A DNA stretch of 49,944 nt from an uncultured Lachnospiraceae bacterium (GTDB lineage Bacteria; Bacillota; Clostridia; Lachnospirales; Lachnospiraceae): the NCBI GenBank assembly GCA_946566685.1, contig CAMNXA010000022.1, forward strand, positions 1 through 49,944, read 5' to 3'. Positions 34,617-44,416 of the stretch are shown here, one piece after another. The position numbers were made by a program, and so were the translations under genes. The notes under the pieces were generated by a model. It ran no database searches, had not been told where the DNA came from, and saw nothing but the letters and a program-made list of their open reading frames with translations. Within the stretch, counting starts at the first letter, position 1. The number at the start of each line of letters is the position of its first letter.

Positions 34617-35021
34617 TTAGAGATATTTTGCTCTCAGATAGTCAGCGTGTTCTTTTGTGATCACACCATCACTAATCTCCGCAATATTAATGCTGCCGTA
34701 CAACTCTCCCCACAGACAGTCAAGCAGTGGCGATTTGTTTTCCAGTCCTTCTTTGTAAGCATCCAGATCATGCTGTAAATAGGCAGGCAGGCCGTATTCA
34801 TAGGAGCGTTCCCGCTGCGCCTGATGAATTCCTTCTGCAGTCAGCAATTCCATTGACACGTCAAGCGCCTTTGCCAGCTTATACACCGTTTCGGCAGAAC
34901 ATTTTTCCAGTTTGGTTTTACCACTGCATATATCGTTTAATGTAGCGTGGGGAATTCCAGCGTCCACAGCTAATCTGTATTTGGTCATGTTTCGCTTTTT
35001 CAAAAGACTCTCAATTATCAT
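34617..35021 (-). CDS. XRE-family DNA-binding protein (HipB-like)
   Basis: This 134-residue protein has an N-terminal Cro/C1 helix-turn-helix: KRNMTKYRLAVDAGIPHATLNDICSGKTKLEK, then AETVYKLAKALDVSMELL. The C-terminal part (YLQHDLDAYKEGLENKSPLLDCLWGELYGSINIAEISDGVIT) is the typical extension in XRE proteins paired with HipA/CtkA-like kinases. ATG 35021 is chosen over an in-frame GTG at 35030, which is too close to GAGAGGA. It probably represses its own operon through the palindrome in its promoter. Confidence 0.9.
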   Translation of the reverse strand: MIIESLLKKRNMTKYRLAVDAGIPHATLNDICSGKTKLEKCSAETVYKLAKALDVSMELLTAEGIHQAQRERSYEYGLPAYLQHDLDAYKEGLENKSPLLDCLWGELYGSINIAEISDGVITKEHADYLRAKYL

Positions 35022-35045
35022 TTCGGTCACATCCTCTCTGTTATT

Positions 35046-35074
35046 ATTATATCGGCATACCGAAATATTATCAA
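35046..35074 (-). promoter_or_regulatory. Promoter and operator of the XRE/HipA-like pair
   Basis: On the minus strand, TTGATA (35069-35074), 17 bases, then TATAAT (35046-35051). The palindrome TCGG-N4-CCGA (35052-35063) fills the spacer next to the -10, a good position for autorepression. Confidence 0.65.
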
Positions 35075-35100
35075 GAGCTAGCCCACAAATACATTAAATC

Positions 35101-35129
35101 TTGAAACCCGACCTTTAACATGTTAGGAT
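35101..35129 (+). promoter_or_regulatory. Predicted promoter of the DtxR-type regulator
   Basis: TTGAAA (35101-35106), 17 bases, TAGGAT (35124-35129). A TAACATGTTA palindrome (35116-35125) overlaps the -10 and could be autoregulatory. Confidence 0.45.
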
Positions 35130-35179
35130 AGATAAAAGAACGTTGGACAGTTTCTTTCCGGAAAGGAGAGCATGATACA

Positions 35180-35572
35180 ATGAGTTACATCCAGCACAAA
35201 TCCGAGGAATCCCTCGAGGATTATCTTGAAACGATACTCATCCTCAGCAGGCGTCTATCAGACGTACGCTCCATCGATGTGGCGACCGAACTGGATTTTT
35301 CCAAACCCAGTGTGAGCGTTGCCGTGAAAAATCTGAAAAACCGAGAATACATCACTGTTTCGGAAAACGGGTATCTCCATCTGACAGAGGAAGGCCGTAA
35401 AATCGCAGAAAGCGTCTATGAACGCCATACCCTGCTGACAGACTGGCTGGTGCACCTCGGTGTCGACCCAAAGGTGGCTGCAAGCGATGCCTGCAAGATG
35501 GAACATGACATCACTCCCGAAAGCTATGAGGCGATGAAGAAATGTATCCTGACCATTTTAGGACGTGATTAA
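35180..35572 (+). CDS. DtxR-family metal-dependent repressor (iron-type)
   Basis: This 130-residue repressor has an N-terminal winged helix (SIDVATELDFSKPSVSVAVKNLKNREYI) and a dimerisation/metal domain. Likely ligands are Glu81/His83 (YERHTLL) and Cys105, Glu108, His109 in DACKMEHDI. A Cys at this site is the DtxR/IdeR iron pattern; Mn-type MntR has Glu there. The SH3-like third domain is absent. Its gene is on the opposite strand about 1.5 kb from the Feo promoter, which carries matching operator repeats, so it is the best candidate Feo repressor. A terminator follows it. Confidence 0.9.
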   Translation: MSYIQHKSEESLEDYLETILILSRRLSDVRSIDVATELDFSKPSVSVAVKNLKNREYITVSENGYLHLTEEGRKIAESVYERHTLLTDWLVHLGVDPKVAASDACKMEHDITPESYEAMKKCILTILGRD

Positions 35573-35583
35573 ATCCGCACATC

Positions 35584-35625
35584 AAAAGGACGAGCAAAAA
35601 GCAGATGCTTCTTACTCGTCCTTTT
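35584..35625 (+). terminator. Terminator after the DtxR-type gene
   Basis: AAAAGGACGAG (35584-35594) pairs with CTCGTCCTTTT (35615-35625), followed by ATATTAT. Confidence 0.85.
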
Positions 35626-35635
35626 ATATTATAGT

Positions 35636-35734
35636 CGTTTGCTCTCTGATGCTGTAATCACTTAAACTCGCAAACCCGCGCTCACGCGCTTTCTGTCCGA
35701 TTTCATCGGACGTTTGCTCTCTGATGCTGTAATC
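35636..35734. repeat. 24-base direct repeat pair
   Basis: The 24 bases beginning CGTTTGCTCTCTG and ending TGTAATC occur at 35636-35659 and 35711-35734, 75 bases apart, with a different sequence between them. They lie between the converging DtxR-type and groEL genes. Confidence 0.75.
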
Positions 35735-35747
35735 CTACCTGGCCGCC

Positions 35748-35797
35748 AACAAGAATTGCAACGCAATTCTTGGGACGCAGACTGCTGAGTCTGCGTC
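35748..35797 (-). terminator. Tandem hairpins after groEL
   Basis: On the minus strand, GACGCAGACT-CAGC-AGTCTGCGTC is followed at once by AAGAATTGC-GTT-GCAATTCTT. Both stems are perfect, but no clear T-run follows, so they may act as stability elements or a weak terminator. Confidence 0.55.
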
Positions 35798-35799
35798 AC

Positions 35800-37425
<1,626 letters not shown>

Positions 37426-37446
37426 TTAAGTCCTCCTGCTCTTTTA

Positions 37447-37734
37447 TTAATCTGTAACCACTGCCAAGATGTCATTCTGTCTTACGATGATATATTCTTC
37501 CTCATCCAGTTTTACTTCTGTTCCGGAATATTTGGAGAAAATAACCTGATCGCCAACCTTTACTTCCATCTTGATTTCCTTACCGTCCACAACGCCGCCG
37601 GGACCTACTGCGATAACTTCTGCCTGCTGGGGTTTCTCTTTCCCCTGTCCCGGAAGAACGATGCCGGATTTGGTTGTCTCCTCTGCAACTAACTGTTTTA
37701 ATACAACTCTGTCGCCAAGTGGTGTTAACTTCAT
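37447..37734 (-). CDS. groS: Co-chaperonin GroES
   Basis: This is the 95-residue lid of the GroEL chamber: MKLTPLGDRVVLKQL, a mobile loop including TTKSGIVLPGQGKEKPQ, and a C-terminal YIIVRQNDILAVV. AAGGAGGCAATC precedes the ATG. The operon is controlled by a CIRCE element 47 bases upstream, so HrcA repression and heat induction are expected. Confidence 0.98.
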   Translation of the reverse strand: MKLTPLGDRVVLKQLVAEETTKSGIVLPGQGKEKPQQAEVIAVGPGGVVDGKEIKMEVKVGDQVIFSKYSGTEVKLDEEEYIIVRQNDILAVVTD

Positions 37735-37780
37735 GATGATTGCCTCCTTATATTAAAAATATTATTGCCTGATCATCTTG

Positions 37781-37807
37781 TTAGCACTCTATCTTCTCGA
37801 GTGCTAA
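37781..37807. promoter_or_regulatory. CIRCE operator (HrcA site)
   Basis: Perfect TTAGCACTC-N9-GAGTGCTAA inverted repeat just downstream of the groES promoter -10. hrcA itself is not in the window. Confidence 0.97.
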
Positions 37808-37819
37808 TCACTAGAACAT

Positions 37820-37848
37820 ATATTAGCCATATATGCATCTGTTTGCAA
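37820..37848 (-). promoter_or_regulatory. groES-groEL promoter
   Basis: On the minus strand, TTGCAA (37843-37848), 17 bases, TAATAT (37820-37825). CIRCE begins 12 bases downstream of the -10. Confidence 0.7.
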
Positions 37849-38138
37849 ATTGTTTTACACCCGTATTTATCTTATTATCTAATAAATACTCTCATTTTCT
37901 TTAATTTTCTCTCAGTATCTCGTTTTTAACCAGAAAAAGGGATTTAATACTTATTTTAGAATTGCTTTATTTTTGGTTTTTCTTATAGTATTCTCATAGT
38001 CTTCCCACTCCTGGTGTTTTATTTCTTTTTCACACCAAAAAGGGAAAGCAAAACCGTCACTGTCCTGCTCTCCCAATCACTTTCGTATCGATACCCTGTC
38101 AGCTTAACCGCTGTCAATATCCATATCACCTCTATGCT
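37849..38138. other. Gap between groES promoter and GGDEF-like gene
   Basis: This is an AT-rich stretch of 290 bases. I see only a weak CTTTTT/AAAAAG hairpin around 38020-38045 that might end the GGDEF-like transcript. No ORF or RNA family is recognised. Confidence 0.4.
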
Positions 38139-39071
38139 TCAGCCTTTCAACCCATGCTCCAGACGCTCCCGATATCCCGGCGCATTCTTGATCTCAAACT
38201 TATTGTTGAACATCTCATATTCCGCATCCGGCAGCTTATCGTGCAGAAGTTCTTCCACATTGGTCTTATAGACCAGCCCACAGGCCACGGACGGCGCCAG
38301 AATCTTATCTTCATATTGAAGACATGCCTCCTGCACTCTTTTACAGTACTCTTCTGCCTCTCCCTCTTCCGCCATGGGAATCAGCACGATGAAAACATCC
38401 CCATCCACGCGCCCGATCTCATAATCCGGCTTCTTCTCCTGTTTCAGGATATCGGCAATGGTCTTGATCAGCCTGTCGCTCTCCTCATCGCCGTAGTTGT
38501 CATTTACAAACTTCCAGTCATTGATATTCACATTGATGACGGCCACCGGCACCACTTCCGCCCGATCTATAGCCTTCATGCGTTCCTCAAAGTAGAGTTT
38601 ATGATTTACACCGGTAAGTGCGTCTTCATTCTCGCCTCTGGCTGTCTGCACATGCTGCACACCAACCTGCTCCTCCAGTTCATCCATATAAATAGAAGAC
38701 TCCGTATGTAAGTATGCCTCCTCTCCCCAATGGGAAAGCATCTGTGTCAGGCTGTCCAGAAGATGGTCTGTCGCCTCCGCCTTCTCGGCAGGCACCTTAT
38801 CCGTCTTGGCATACAGATGAGCAATCGTCCTGCCGTAGACTCTGACTTTGCGTCCGGGATTCCCCACCACATCCGGTGTAAATCCGGCAAAATTGCCTAC
38901 GGAAACCACCTTTTCCCCATGCCGTTCTGTCAAAAGAATCTCCACATCCGCCAGCGCGCACAGCGCCTTGCAGTACTCTGCCAGCGTGTCCATATGATAG
39001 AGATTATCCAGCGCATAATTTTTTACATTGTCTTTGATTCTCTTATCAAAAGGAACCGACTTATAATTCAT
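38139..39071 (-). CDS. Degenerate GGDEF-domain protein
   Basis: This 310-residue cytoplasmic protein has a GAF-like N-terminal half (ALADVEILLTERHGEKVVSVGNFAGF) and a C-terminal GGDEF-fold domain (DALTGVNHKLYFEERM, VINVNINDWKFVNDNYGDEESDRLIKTIADIL). The signature loop reads RVDGDVFIVL where RxGGDEFxxL is expected: the first Gly and the catalytic Glu are changed. Cyclase activity is therefore unlikely; a GTP or c-di-GMP sensing role is possible. The start is ATG 39071 or TTG 39080; AGAGAGG favours the ATG. It is monocistronic, between groES and the divergent SUFU gene. Confidence 0.82.
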   Translation of the reverse strand: MNYKSVPFDKRIKDNVKNYALDNLYHMDTLAEYCKALCALADVEILLTERHGEKVVSVGNFAGFTPDVVGNPGRKVRVYGRTIAHLYAKTDKVPAEKAEATDHLLDSLTQMLSHWGEEAYLHTESSIYMDELEEQVGVQHVQTARGENEDALTGVNHKLYFEERMKAIDRAEVVPVAVINVNINDWKFVNDNYGDEESDRLIKTIADILKQEKKPDYEIGRVDGDVFIVLIPMAEEGEAEEYCKRVQEACLQYEDKILAPSVACGLVYKTNVEELLHDKLPDAEYEMFNNKFEIKNAPGYRERLEHGLKG

Positions 39072-39273
39072 ATTTTGCAACCTCTCTTATCCCCAGTTTT
39101 CAAGAACGAAATACATGTTCAGTATACCTTTTTTTATAAAATTTGTCTAGATGACCGCTTCTTTTTCACGATGATTAATTCCCCATTTCATATCTGCATA
39201 GCAAATCCCGTCCAAAAATGATATAATGCTATAAAATCTTAAAATATTCTTTCATCAGGAAAGTGAGGCGCCC

Positions 39274-39972
39274 ATGAAAATATTTGACAAATTTAAGAAA
39301 AAGGAATCCCCGACTTCTTCTATGTATCTGTATACTGAGGAGGATTTAAACCAGTATGAGAAATATATTGCGGAAAATTTCGGGGAATATGGGGAAGTTT
39401 TTCATGAAATTGTTTCTTCGGACATTCATCTGGATATCATCATCGTACCGCCCACGGAAGACAATCCTTATTATAAACTGATCACCATGGGTATGGGTGC
39501 CTATCAGATGAATGTACCGGATAATCTGAAGCAATATGAATTGGAACGTGCGGAACTGATTCTGTACCTGCCGCCCGACTGGGATATCAAATCCAGCAAG
39601 GAGCAGGATTACTGGCCCATCCGTTATTTAAAAGTTCTGGCCAGACTGCCCCTGCAATGCGATACCTGGCTGGGATTCGGGCATACTGTCTCATCGGATG
39701 AGAACAATACGCCCTATGCGGACAATACCGGATTTTGCAGCATGATGCTTTTAAGCGGCGTCAACAATCAATACCAGAGATTGAATCTGCGGCTGAAAGA
39801 TAAAGGGAAGATAAATTTCTACCAGCTGTTCCCCCTTTACCGGGAAGAACTGGAATACAAGTTTGCCCATGACGCCGAGGCGCTGTTGGATCTGTTTGAG
39901 GATGACGATATCCTGCCCGTTATCAACATCAACCGCAAAAACTACTGCAAAATCCCTCCGCAAGGCAACTGA
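39274..39972 (+). CDS. Suppressor-of-fused (SUFU) domain protein
   Basis: This 232-residue soluble protein shows the bacterial SUFU-like pattern: ELILYLPPDWDI, then WPIRYLKVLARLPLQCDTWLGFGHTVS, then FCSMMLLSG and INFYQLFPLYREELEYK. Bacterial SUFU proteins are often immunity proteins in contact-dependent toxin loci, but no toxin, secretion or LXG gene is near, so it is an orphan here. A TATAAT-like element (39219-39224 region) and GAAAGTGAGG precede the ATG. It converges with the GH31 gene with only 5 bases between stops and no visible terminator. Confidence 0.88.
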   Translation: MKIFDKFKKKESPTSSMYLYTEEDLNQYEKYIAENFGEYGEVFHEIVSSDIHLDIIIVPPTEDNPYYKLITMGMGAYQMNVPDNLKQYELERAELILYLPPDWDIKSSKEQDYWPIRYLKVLARLPLQCDTWLGFGHTVSSDENNTPYADNTGFCSMMLLSGVNNQYQRLNLRLKDKGKINFYQLFPLYREELEYKFAHDAEALLDLFEDDDILPVININRKNYCKIPPQGN

Positions 39973-39977
39973 ACACC

Positions 39978-42002
39978 CTACATTTTTTCAAACACCGGCA
40001 TATAATCAATGGGGGCATCCACATGGACGACACGGCTGCCTTCATGGATCTCCCCGGTCGATGTCAGCTTCCAGCTTCCGGCCGGCAGATACACGTCCCG
40101 TGAGAACTCATGCAGGTGCAGGATAGGAGCCGCCAGATATTTGTCACCAAACATATACTGATCCTCGATCTCCCAGCACCTTGCATCCTCCGGAAATTCA
40201 TAGAACATCGCCCGCAGCAGGGGAGAGCCGTTCTCATGTGCCTCCTCATACAATCTGCGGATATAGTCGTGCATGCCGATGCGGACATCATAATACTTTT
40301 TCATGATGGCATAATTATCTTCGCCATAACTCCACAATTCATTGGGCTGCCCAGTATGCAGATAACCGCCGCCCCAGTCCCTGTCGTCTAACGGCGGAAT
40401 GTTGTAAGGCCCTCTGTCCCCATGCATACGAAGCACCGGGGAATAGACCGCAAACTGATACCAGCGAATCAAAAGTTCCCTGAAATCCTCATCCTCCACA
40501 TCATCTGTCATAAATCCGCCAATGTCGGTTGTCCACCAGGGAATGCCTGCAAGCCCCATGTTGAGACCGCACTGCAACTGATCTGCAAAGGCTTCAAAGG
40601 TACTGGGCACATCGCCTGACCAGACCACATTACCATATTTCTGGGAACCTGCCCAGGCACAGCGCAGCAGATTTACCACCGTCCCTCTGCCAGCCTGCTT
40701 CATCTCATCAAAGAAGATACGGCTGTACATCTGCGGATACAGATTGCTGACAGCTAACGCTGGCCCAGCGCTGTAACGATAATTTTCAAAATCATAGACC
40801 CCATAATCCGGCTCGGAATTGTCCAGCCAGAAGGCATCTATGCCATAATCATAATAATTTTTCTTGCAGACTTCCCACACATATTTCCTTGTCTCAGGAT
40901 TAAAAGGATCTATCTCCACGCAGTCTCCCTGATAATCATAAGTCTGCGCCGCTCCCCGCTCCGTCCTGATCAGCAGTCCTCTTTCCATCATAGGCCCAAA
41001 GTTCTCACTCTTGCGATCCACTGACGGCCACACGGACACGATGACTTTAATGCCCATCTCATGAAGCTCATCCACCATCGCCTTGGGATCCGGCCAGTAC
41101 TTCTCATCGAATTTCCAGTCCCCCTGCAGCGTCCAGTGGAAGAAGTCGATCACAATCTGATCGATCTTGATCCCTTCCTTCTGATACTGTCTGGCCACAC
41201 TCAGTACTTCCTCCTGGGTTCTGTACCGAAGTTTGCACTGCCATAACCCCATCAGGTCTTCCGGGAACATCTCCGCACGGCCGGTCACCGCCGTATAATT
41301 TTCCAGGATCTGCTTCGGTGTATCCGCTGCGGTGATCCAATAATCCATCTCCTTCGTGGATCTCGCCACCCACTCATAATAGTTCCTGCCAAAGGTCACT
41401 CGCCCCACCGCCGGATTATTCCACAGGAATCCATATCCCATGGATGAGACCGCAAATGGCACGGAAATCTGAGAGTTGCGCTGTGCCAATTCCAACACAC
41501 AGCCCTTTAGATCCATACAGGCCTGCTGATACTGTCCCATGCCAAAAATCTTCTCATCCCGATTGCTCTCAAACTTCACATTCAGGGAAAATTCACTGCC
41601 GCCGATGATTCCCTTCCACTCCCGGTTCACCAGCTTCAGGCATCTGCTCTCCCTGGAAATCGTCCCGTCATAGTTTCTGAAATACTCCCTCAAAATCTGT
41701 TTGTCATCTTTATAAAAAGTGATCACACCCGCAAAGTTAACCACTGCCTTGATCCGACCATTGACGATAGTCGCCTTCTCTCTCTTGTCAATGGTGCCAT
41801 CGCCAACCCAGTGATCCACCTCTTCCACCGTAATCTGGGTGTCACATGCATTGACTTCTTCAGTCAGTGCCCAGTCCTTTCCCGTAAACCCATAATCCAT
41901 CGCAGCGCGCACCCGCAGAGAATCCGCGCCCCATGCCTCAATCCGAAGTATCTCCCCCTGGTGATGACACACCAAAGCCCCATTCTCATTCTCAAATCTC
42001 AT
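39978..42002 (-). CDS. Glycoside hydrolase family 31 (alpha-xylosidase-like)
   Basis: This 674-residue enzyme probably cleaves alpha-linked xylose or glucose from oligosaccharides. It has an N-terminal GH31 beta-sandwich, then the (beta/alpha)8 barrel with the nucleophile in DAFWLDNSEPDYG (Asp394), the segment VIDFFHWTLQGDWKFDEKYWPDP and the later RMHGDRGPYNIPP. The DFFHW and WLDNSEP pattern is closer to YicI-type alpha-xylosidases than to alpha-glucosidases; the substrate is inferred. There is no signal peptide, so it is cytoplasmic and needs an imported oligosaccharide. It is divergent from an AraC regulator that may control it. Confidence 0.92.
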   Translation of the reverse strand: MRFENENGALVCHHQGEILRIEAWGADSLRVRAAMDYGFTGKDWALTEEVNACDTQITVEEVDHWVGDGTIDKREKATIVNGRIKAVVNFAGVITFYKDDKQILREYFRNYDGTISRESRCLKLVNREWKGIIGGSEFSLNVKFESNRDEKIFGMGQYQQACMDLKGCVLELAQRNSQISVPFAVSSMGYGFLWNNPAVGRVTFGRNYYEWVARSTKEMDYWITAADTPKQILENYTAVTGRAEMFPEDLMGLWQCKLRYRTQEEVLSVARQYQKEGIKIDQIVIDFFHWTLQGDWKFDEKYWPDPKAMVDELHEMGIKVIVSVWPSVDRKSENFGPMMERGLLIRTERGAAQTYDYQGDCVEIDPFNPETRKYVWEVCKKNYYDYGIDAFWLDNSEPDYGVYDFENYRYSAGPALAVSNLYPQMYSRIFFDEMKQAGRGTVVNLLRCAWAGSQKYGNVVWSGDVPSTFEAFADQLQCGLNMGLAGIPWWTTDIGGFMTDDVEDEDFRELLIRWYQFAVYSPVLRMHGDRGPYNIPPLDDRDWGGGYLHTGQPNELWSYGEDNYAIMKKYYDVRIGMHDYIRRLYEEAHENGSPLLRAMFYEFPEDARCWEIEDQYMFGDKYLAAPILHLHEFSRDVYLPAGSWKLTSTGEIHEGSRVVHVDAPIDYMPVFEKM

Positions 42003-42149
42003 ACCAAACCCTCCATTCTGAAATATTATATTAATTATAAATAGCTACAACCCATTCCTAAACTCACACTATCCAGTCCTCACAGCAGTCATCCAACACA
42101 ATAATATAATACTATCCCCACATCTCATTTTCTATTGAAATCCTACCAC

Positions 42150-42176
42150 ATTATGATACTATACTATTATGATACT
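42150..42176 (+). promoter_or_regulatory. Direct repeat in the GH31/AraC divergent region
   Basis: ATTATGATACT occurs at 42150-42160 and 42166-42176, a 16-base period, in the 228-base region between GH31 and the AraC regulator. Direct repeats of this kind suit an AraC-type dimer. A weak TTGAAA/TACTAT promoter for the AraC gene overlaps. Confidence 0.45.
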
Positions 42177-42230
42177 TATTATCCTTATCACCTTATAGGA
42201 TGAAACATACGAGATTGGAGCCCCGCGCAC

Positions 42231-43103
42231 ATGACACCTGGCAAAGACACCGAAGAGAAAAGACAGCACAGCACTCCCTATATTCCCTATAGCCACTACG
42301 AGTGCCGCCTTCCGGAATCCTTTATGAACGTCCCCATGCACTGGCACAGTGAATTTGAAATCAACTATATCACAAATGGCAGAGGGGAATTTATATGCGG
42401 TACCCAGAAGTTTGAAGCACGGGAGGGAGACATCCTGATCCTGCCGCCTAATATGCTGCACTCCGCCTATCCCTGCAAGGACAGCGAACTGCTCTATCAT
42501 GCGCTCGTCTTTCATCCGGCCCTTCTCGGAAATGCCGGCAGCGACCGCAGCAGCGTGGAATATATACGCCCCATCGTAAACGGCACTGTGCAGATTGATG
42601 TCCGGATTCATCCCGGTACCCCCAATTATGACCACATAAAGGCAGCTACAGAACAGATCTTTGCCTGCGTACAGGGCAATTGTGTCCAGATGGATCTGCT
42701 TTTAAAAAGCGAACTGTTAAAATTATTCTGGCTATTACAGGACAGTGGAAATATTATTTTGCAAAAAACCGGCGGGACCGGATACCATGAACTGATCCGT
42801 CCCGCCCTTGAATATATGGCCGCAAACTATCAAGAAGAACTCACCGTGGAGCAGCTTGCCTGTCTGGTTCACCTAAGCAAGAGTCATTTTATGAAATGCT
42901 TCAAACAGACCGTTGGCGTTGGCGCCATGGAACACCTCACACAGCTTCGCATCACCGCCGCCTGTGAGGCACTGACCACCACACAGGACAAAATTTCCGA
43001 TATCTCTTATCGCTGCGGTTACAGCAATCTCTCCAACTTTAACAGACAATTCCTGAAAAAGGTTGGCTGTTCCCCGAATGAATATCGCAAGCGCAGCCTA
43101 TAA
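42231..43103 (+). CDS. AraC-family regulator with N-terminal cupin
   Basis: This 290-residue transcription factor has a cupin sensor domain (MHWHSEFEINYITNGRGEFICG, GDILILPPNMLHSAYP) and a C-terminal double helix-turn-helix (EELTVEQLACLVHLSKSHFMKCFKQTVG, then KISDISYRCGYSNLSNFNRQFLKKVGCSPNEYRK). Such proteins usually activate sugar-utilisation genes on binding the sugar. The divergent GH31 gene is the likely target. It converges with nagA with a 10-base gap between stops. Confidence 0.93.
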   Translation: MTPGKDTEEKRQHSTPYIPYSHYECRLPESFMNVPMHWHSEFEINYITNGRGEFICGTQKFEAREGDILILPPNMLHSAYPCKDSELLYHALVFHPALLGNAGSDRSSVEYIRPIVNGTVQIDVRIHPGTPNYDHIKAATEQIFACVQGNCVQMDLLLKSELLKLFWLLQDSGNIILQKTGGTGYHELIRPALEYMAANYQEELTVEQLACLVHLSKSHFMKCFKQTVGVGAMEHLTQLRITAACEALTTTQDKISDISYRCGYSNLSNFNRQFLKKVGCSPNEYRKRSL

Positions 43104-43113
43104 AGCAATCTTC

Positions 43114-44250
43114 CTACAGCGGCCTGCCCCGGAGTATCACCTGTCTAAGCGACAGATCTTCCTTATTGAGCAGCACCACATCTGCTGTCTTTCCTGCTGT
43201 AATACTGCCGCAGGAATCATAGATACCCACGCACTTTGCCGGATTGACCGCCGCGCACTTGACTGCTGACTCTAAGGGAATCCCCATCTTTAACACCGCC
43301 GTCCTCATACAGTCCAGCAAATTGGTGACAGAGCCGGCAATCGTCCCGTCTTTTAATGTGGCCAGATTGCCTGTCACTTTCACATCCTGACCACCAAGCG
43401 TGTAATCGCCATCCTCTAAACCGGTGGCACGCATACTGTCGCTGATCAGGATAATGCGGTCATCCCCAAATATCTTAAAAGTTGTCCTGACTGCCGCCGG
43501 ATGAATATGCACACCATCACAGATCAATTCCACCTCAACCTTTTCCTCATCCGCCGCTGCGCCGATCAGTCCCGGCGCCCTGTGTGTATAGGGATTCATG
43601 GCATTATACAGATGCGTTACATGGCTGGCGCCTCTCTGAAATGCTTCTCTGGCCGTATCATAATCGGCACAGGTATGCGCAAGCGATATCACCACACGGT
43701 CATGCCATTTGTCAATCAGCTCCATGCCGCCGTCCTCTTCCGGTGCAATATCCAACAACTTGACACAATTTCCGGATGCCTCATTTAATCTGGCAAACAT
43801 CTCTGCATCCGGCTTATAGATATAGGCTGCGTTCTGGGCACCTTTCTTGGCAACAGATACGAAGGGACCTTCCATATTGATTCCCTGGAAATGTGCCCGC
43901 TTTTCCTGCACCCCCTCCTCTTTGTAGGCCTTTGCCGTACTACAGATTCCGAGAAGCATCTCCTCCGAGAGCGTCATGGAAGCCGGCACAATATTGGTAA
44001 CGCCAACAGATGCCTCATAAACCGCCATGGCATCGACTGCCTCCCTCGTTCCATCACAGAAATCATGTCCCATACAGCCATGAAAATGGATGTCCGTAAG
44101 CCCCGGTATCGCCACACAGCCGGAGGCATCTATGGTCTGTCCATCCTCTGCCTCCTTCGCACAATCCGTAAAAAGAGCATCTTTGATATAGATATCCCGG
44201 TTTTCAAACTTTCCTTCTTCCGTATAAACACTGGCATTTGTAATAATCAT
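43114..44250 (-). CDS. nagA: N-acetylglucosamine-6-phosphate deacetylase
   Basis: This 378-residue amidohydrolase removes acetate from GlcNAc-6-P, the product of NagE transport. Metal and catalytic motifs are intact: GLTDIHFHGCMGHDF, the Glu in GINMEGPFV, HLYNAMNPYTHRAPG, and the catalytic Asp in LISDSMRATGLEDG. It is the last gene of the PTS operon, after a terminator-like hairpin that probably lowers its expression. nagB, the next enzyme of the pathway, is not in the window. Confidence 0.96.
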   Translation of the reverse strand: MIITNASVYTEEGKFENRDIYIKDALFTDCAKEAEDGQTIDASGCVAIPGLTDIHFHGCMGHDFCDGTREAVDAMAVYEASVGVTNIVPASMTLSEEMLLGICSTAKAYKEEGVQEKRAHFQGINMEGPFVSVAKKGAQNAAYIYKPDAEMFARLNEASGNCVKLLDIAPEEDGGMELIDKWHDRVVISLAHTCADYDTAREAFQRGASHVTHLYNAMNPYTHRAPGLIGAAADEEKVEVELICDGVHIHPAAVRTTFKIFGDDRIILISDSMRATGLEDGDYTLGGQDVKVTGNLATLKDGTIAGSVTNLLDCMRTAVLKMGIPLESAVKCAAVNPAKCVGIYDSCGSITAGKTADVVLLNKEDLSLRQVILRGRPL

Positions 44251-44345
44251 GACTTTTGTCTCCTTTCATAATCAACAGATGGCCCAACCTGCCTGCCATC
44301 CATAATATTTAACAACGGATACCCGACTTTGTAAAGCATCCGTAT

Positions 44346-44380
44346 GTTAATAATAGCGAAGGCCCGAAGGCCTCCGCTAT
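44346..44380 (-). terminator. Terminator between nagE and nagA
   Basis: On the minus strand, ATAGCGGAGGCC pairs with GGCCTTCGCTAT around TTCG, followed by TATTATT. It has one mismatch. Confidence 0.65.
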
Positions 44381-44416
44381 GCCAGGGATTTCGGTATTAT
44401 AATCCTAAGATAATAC

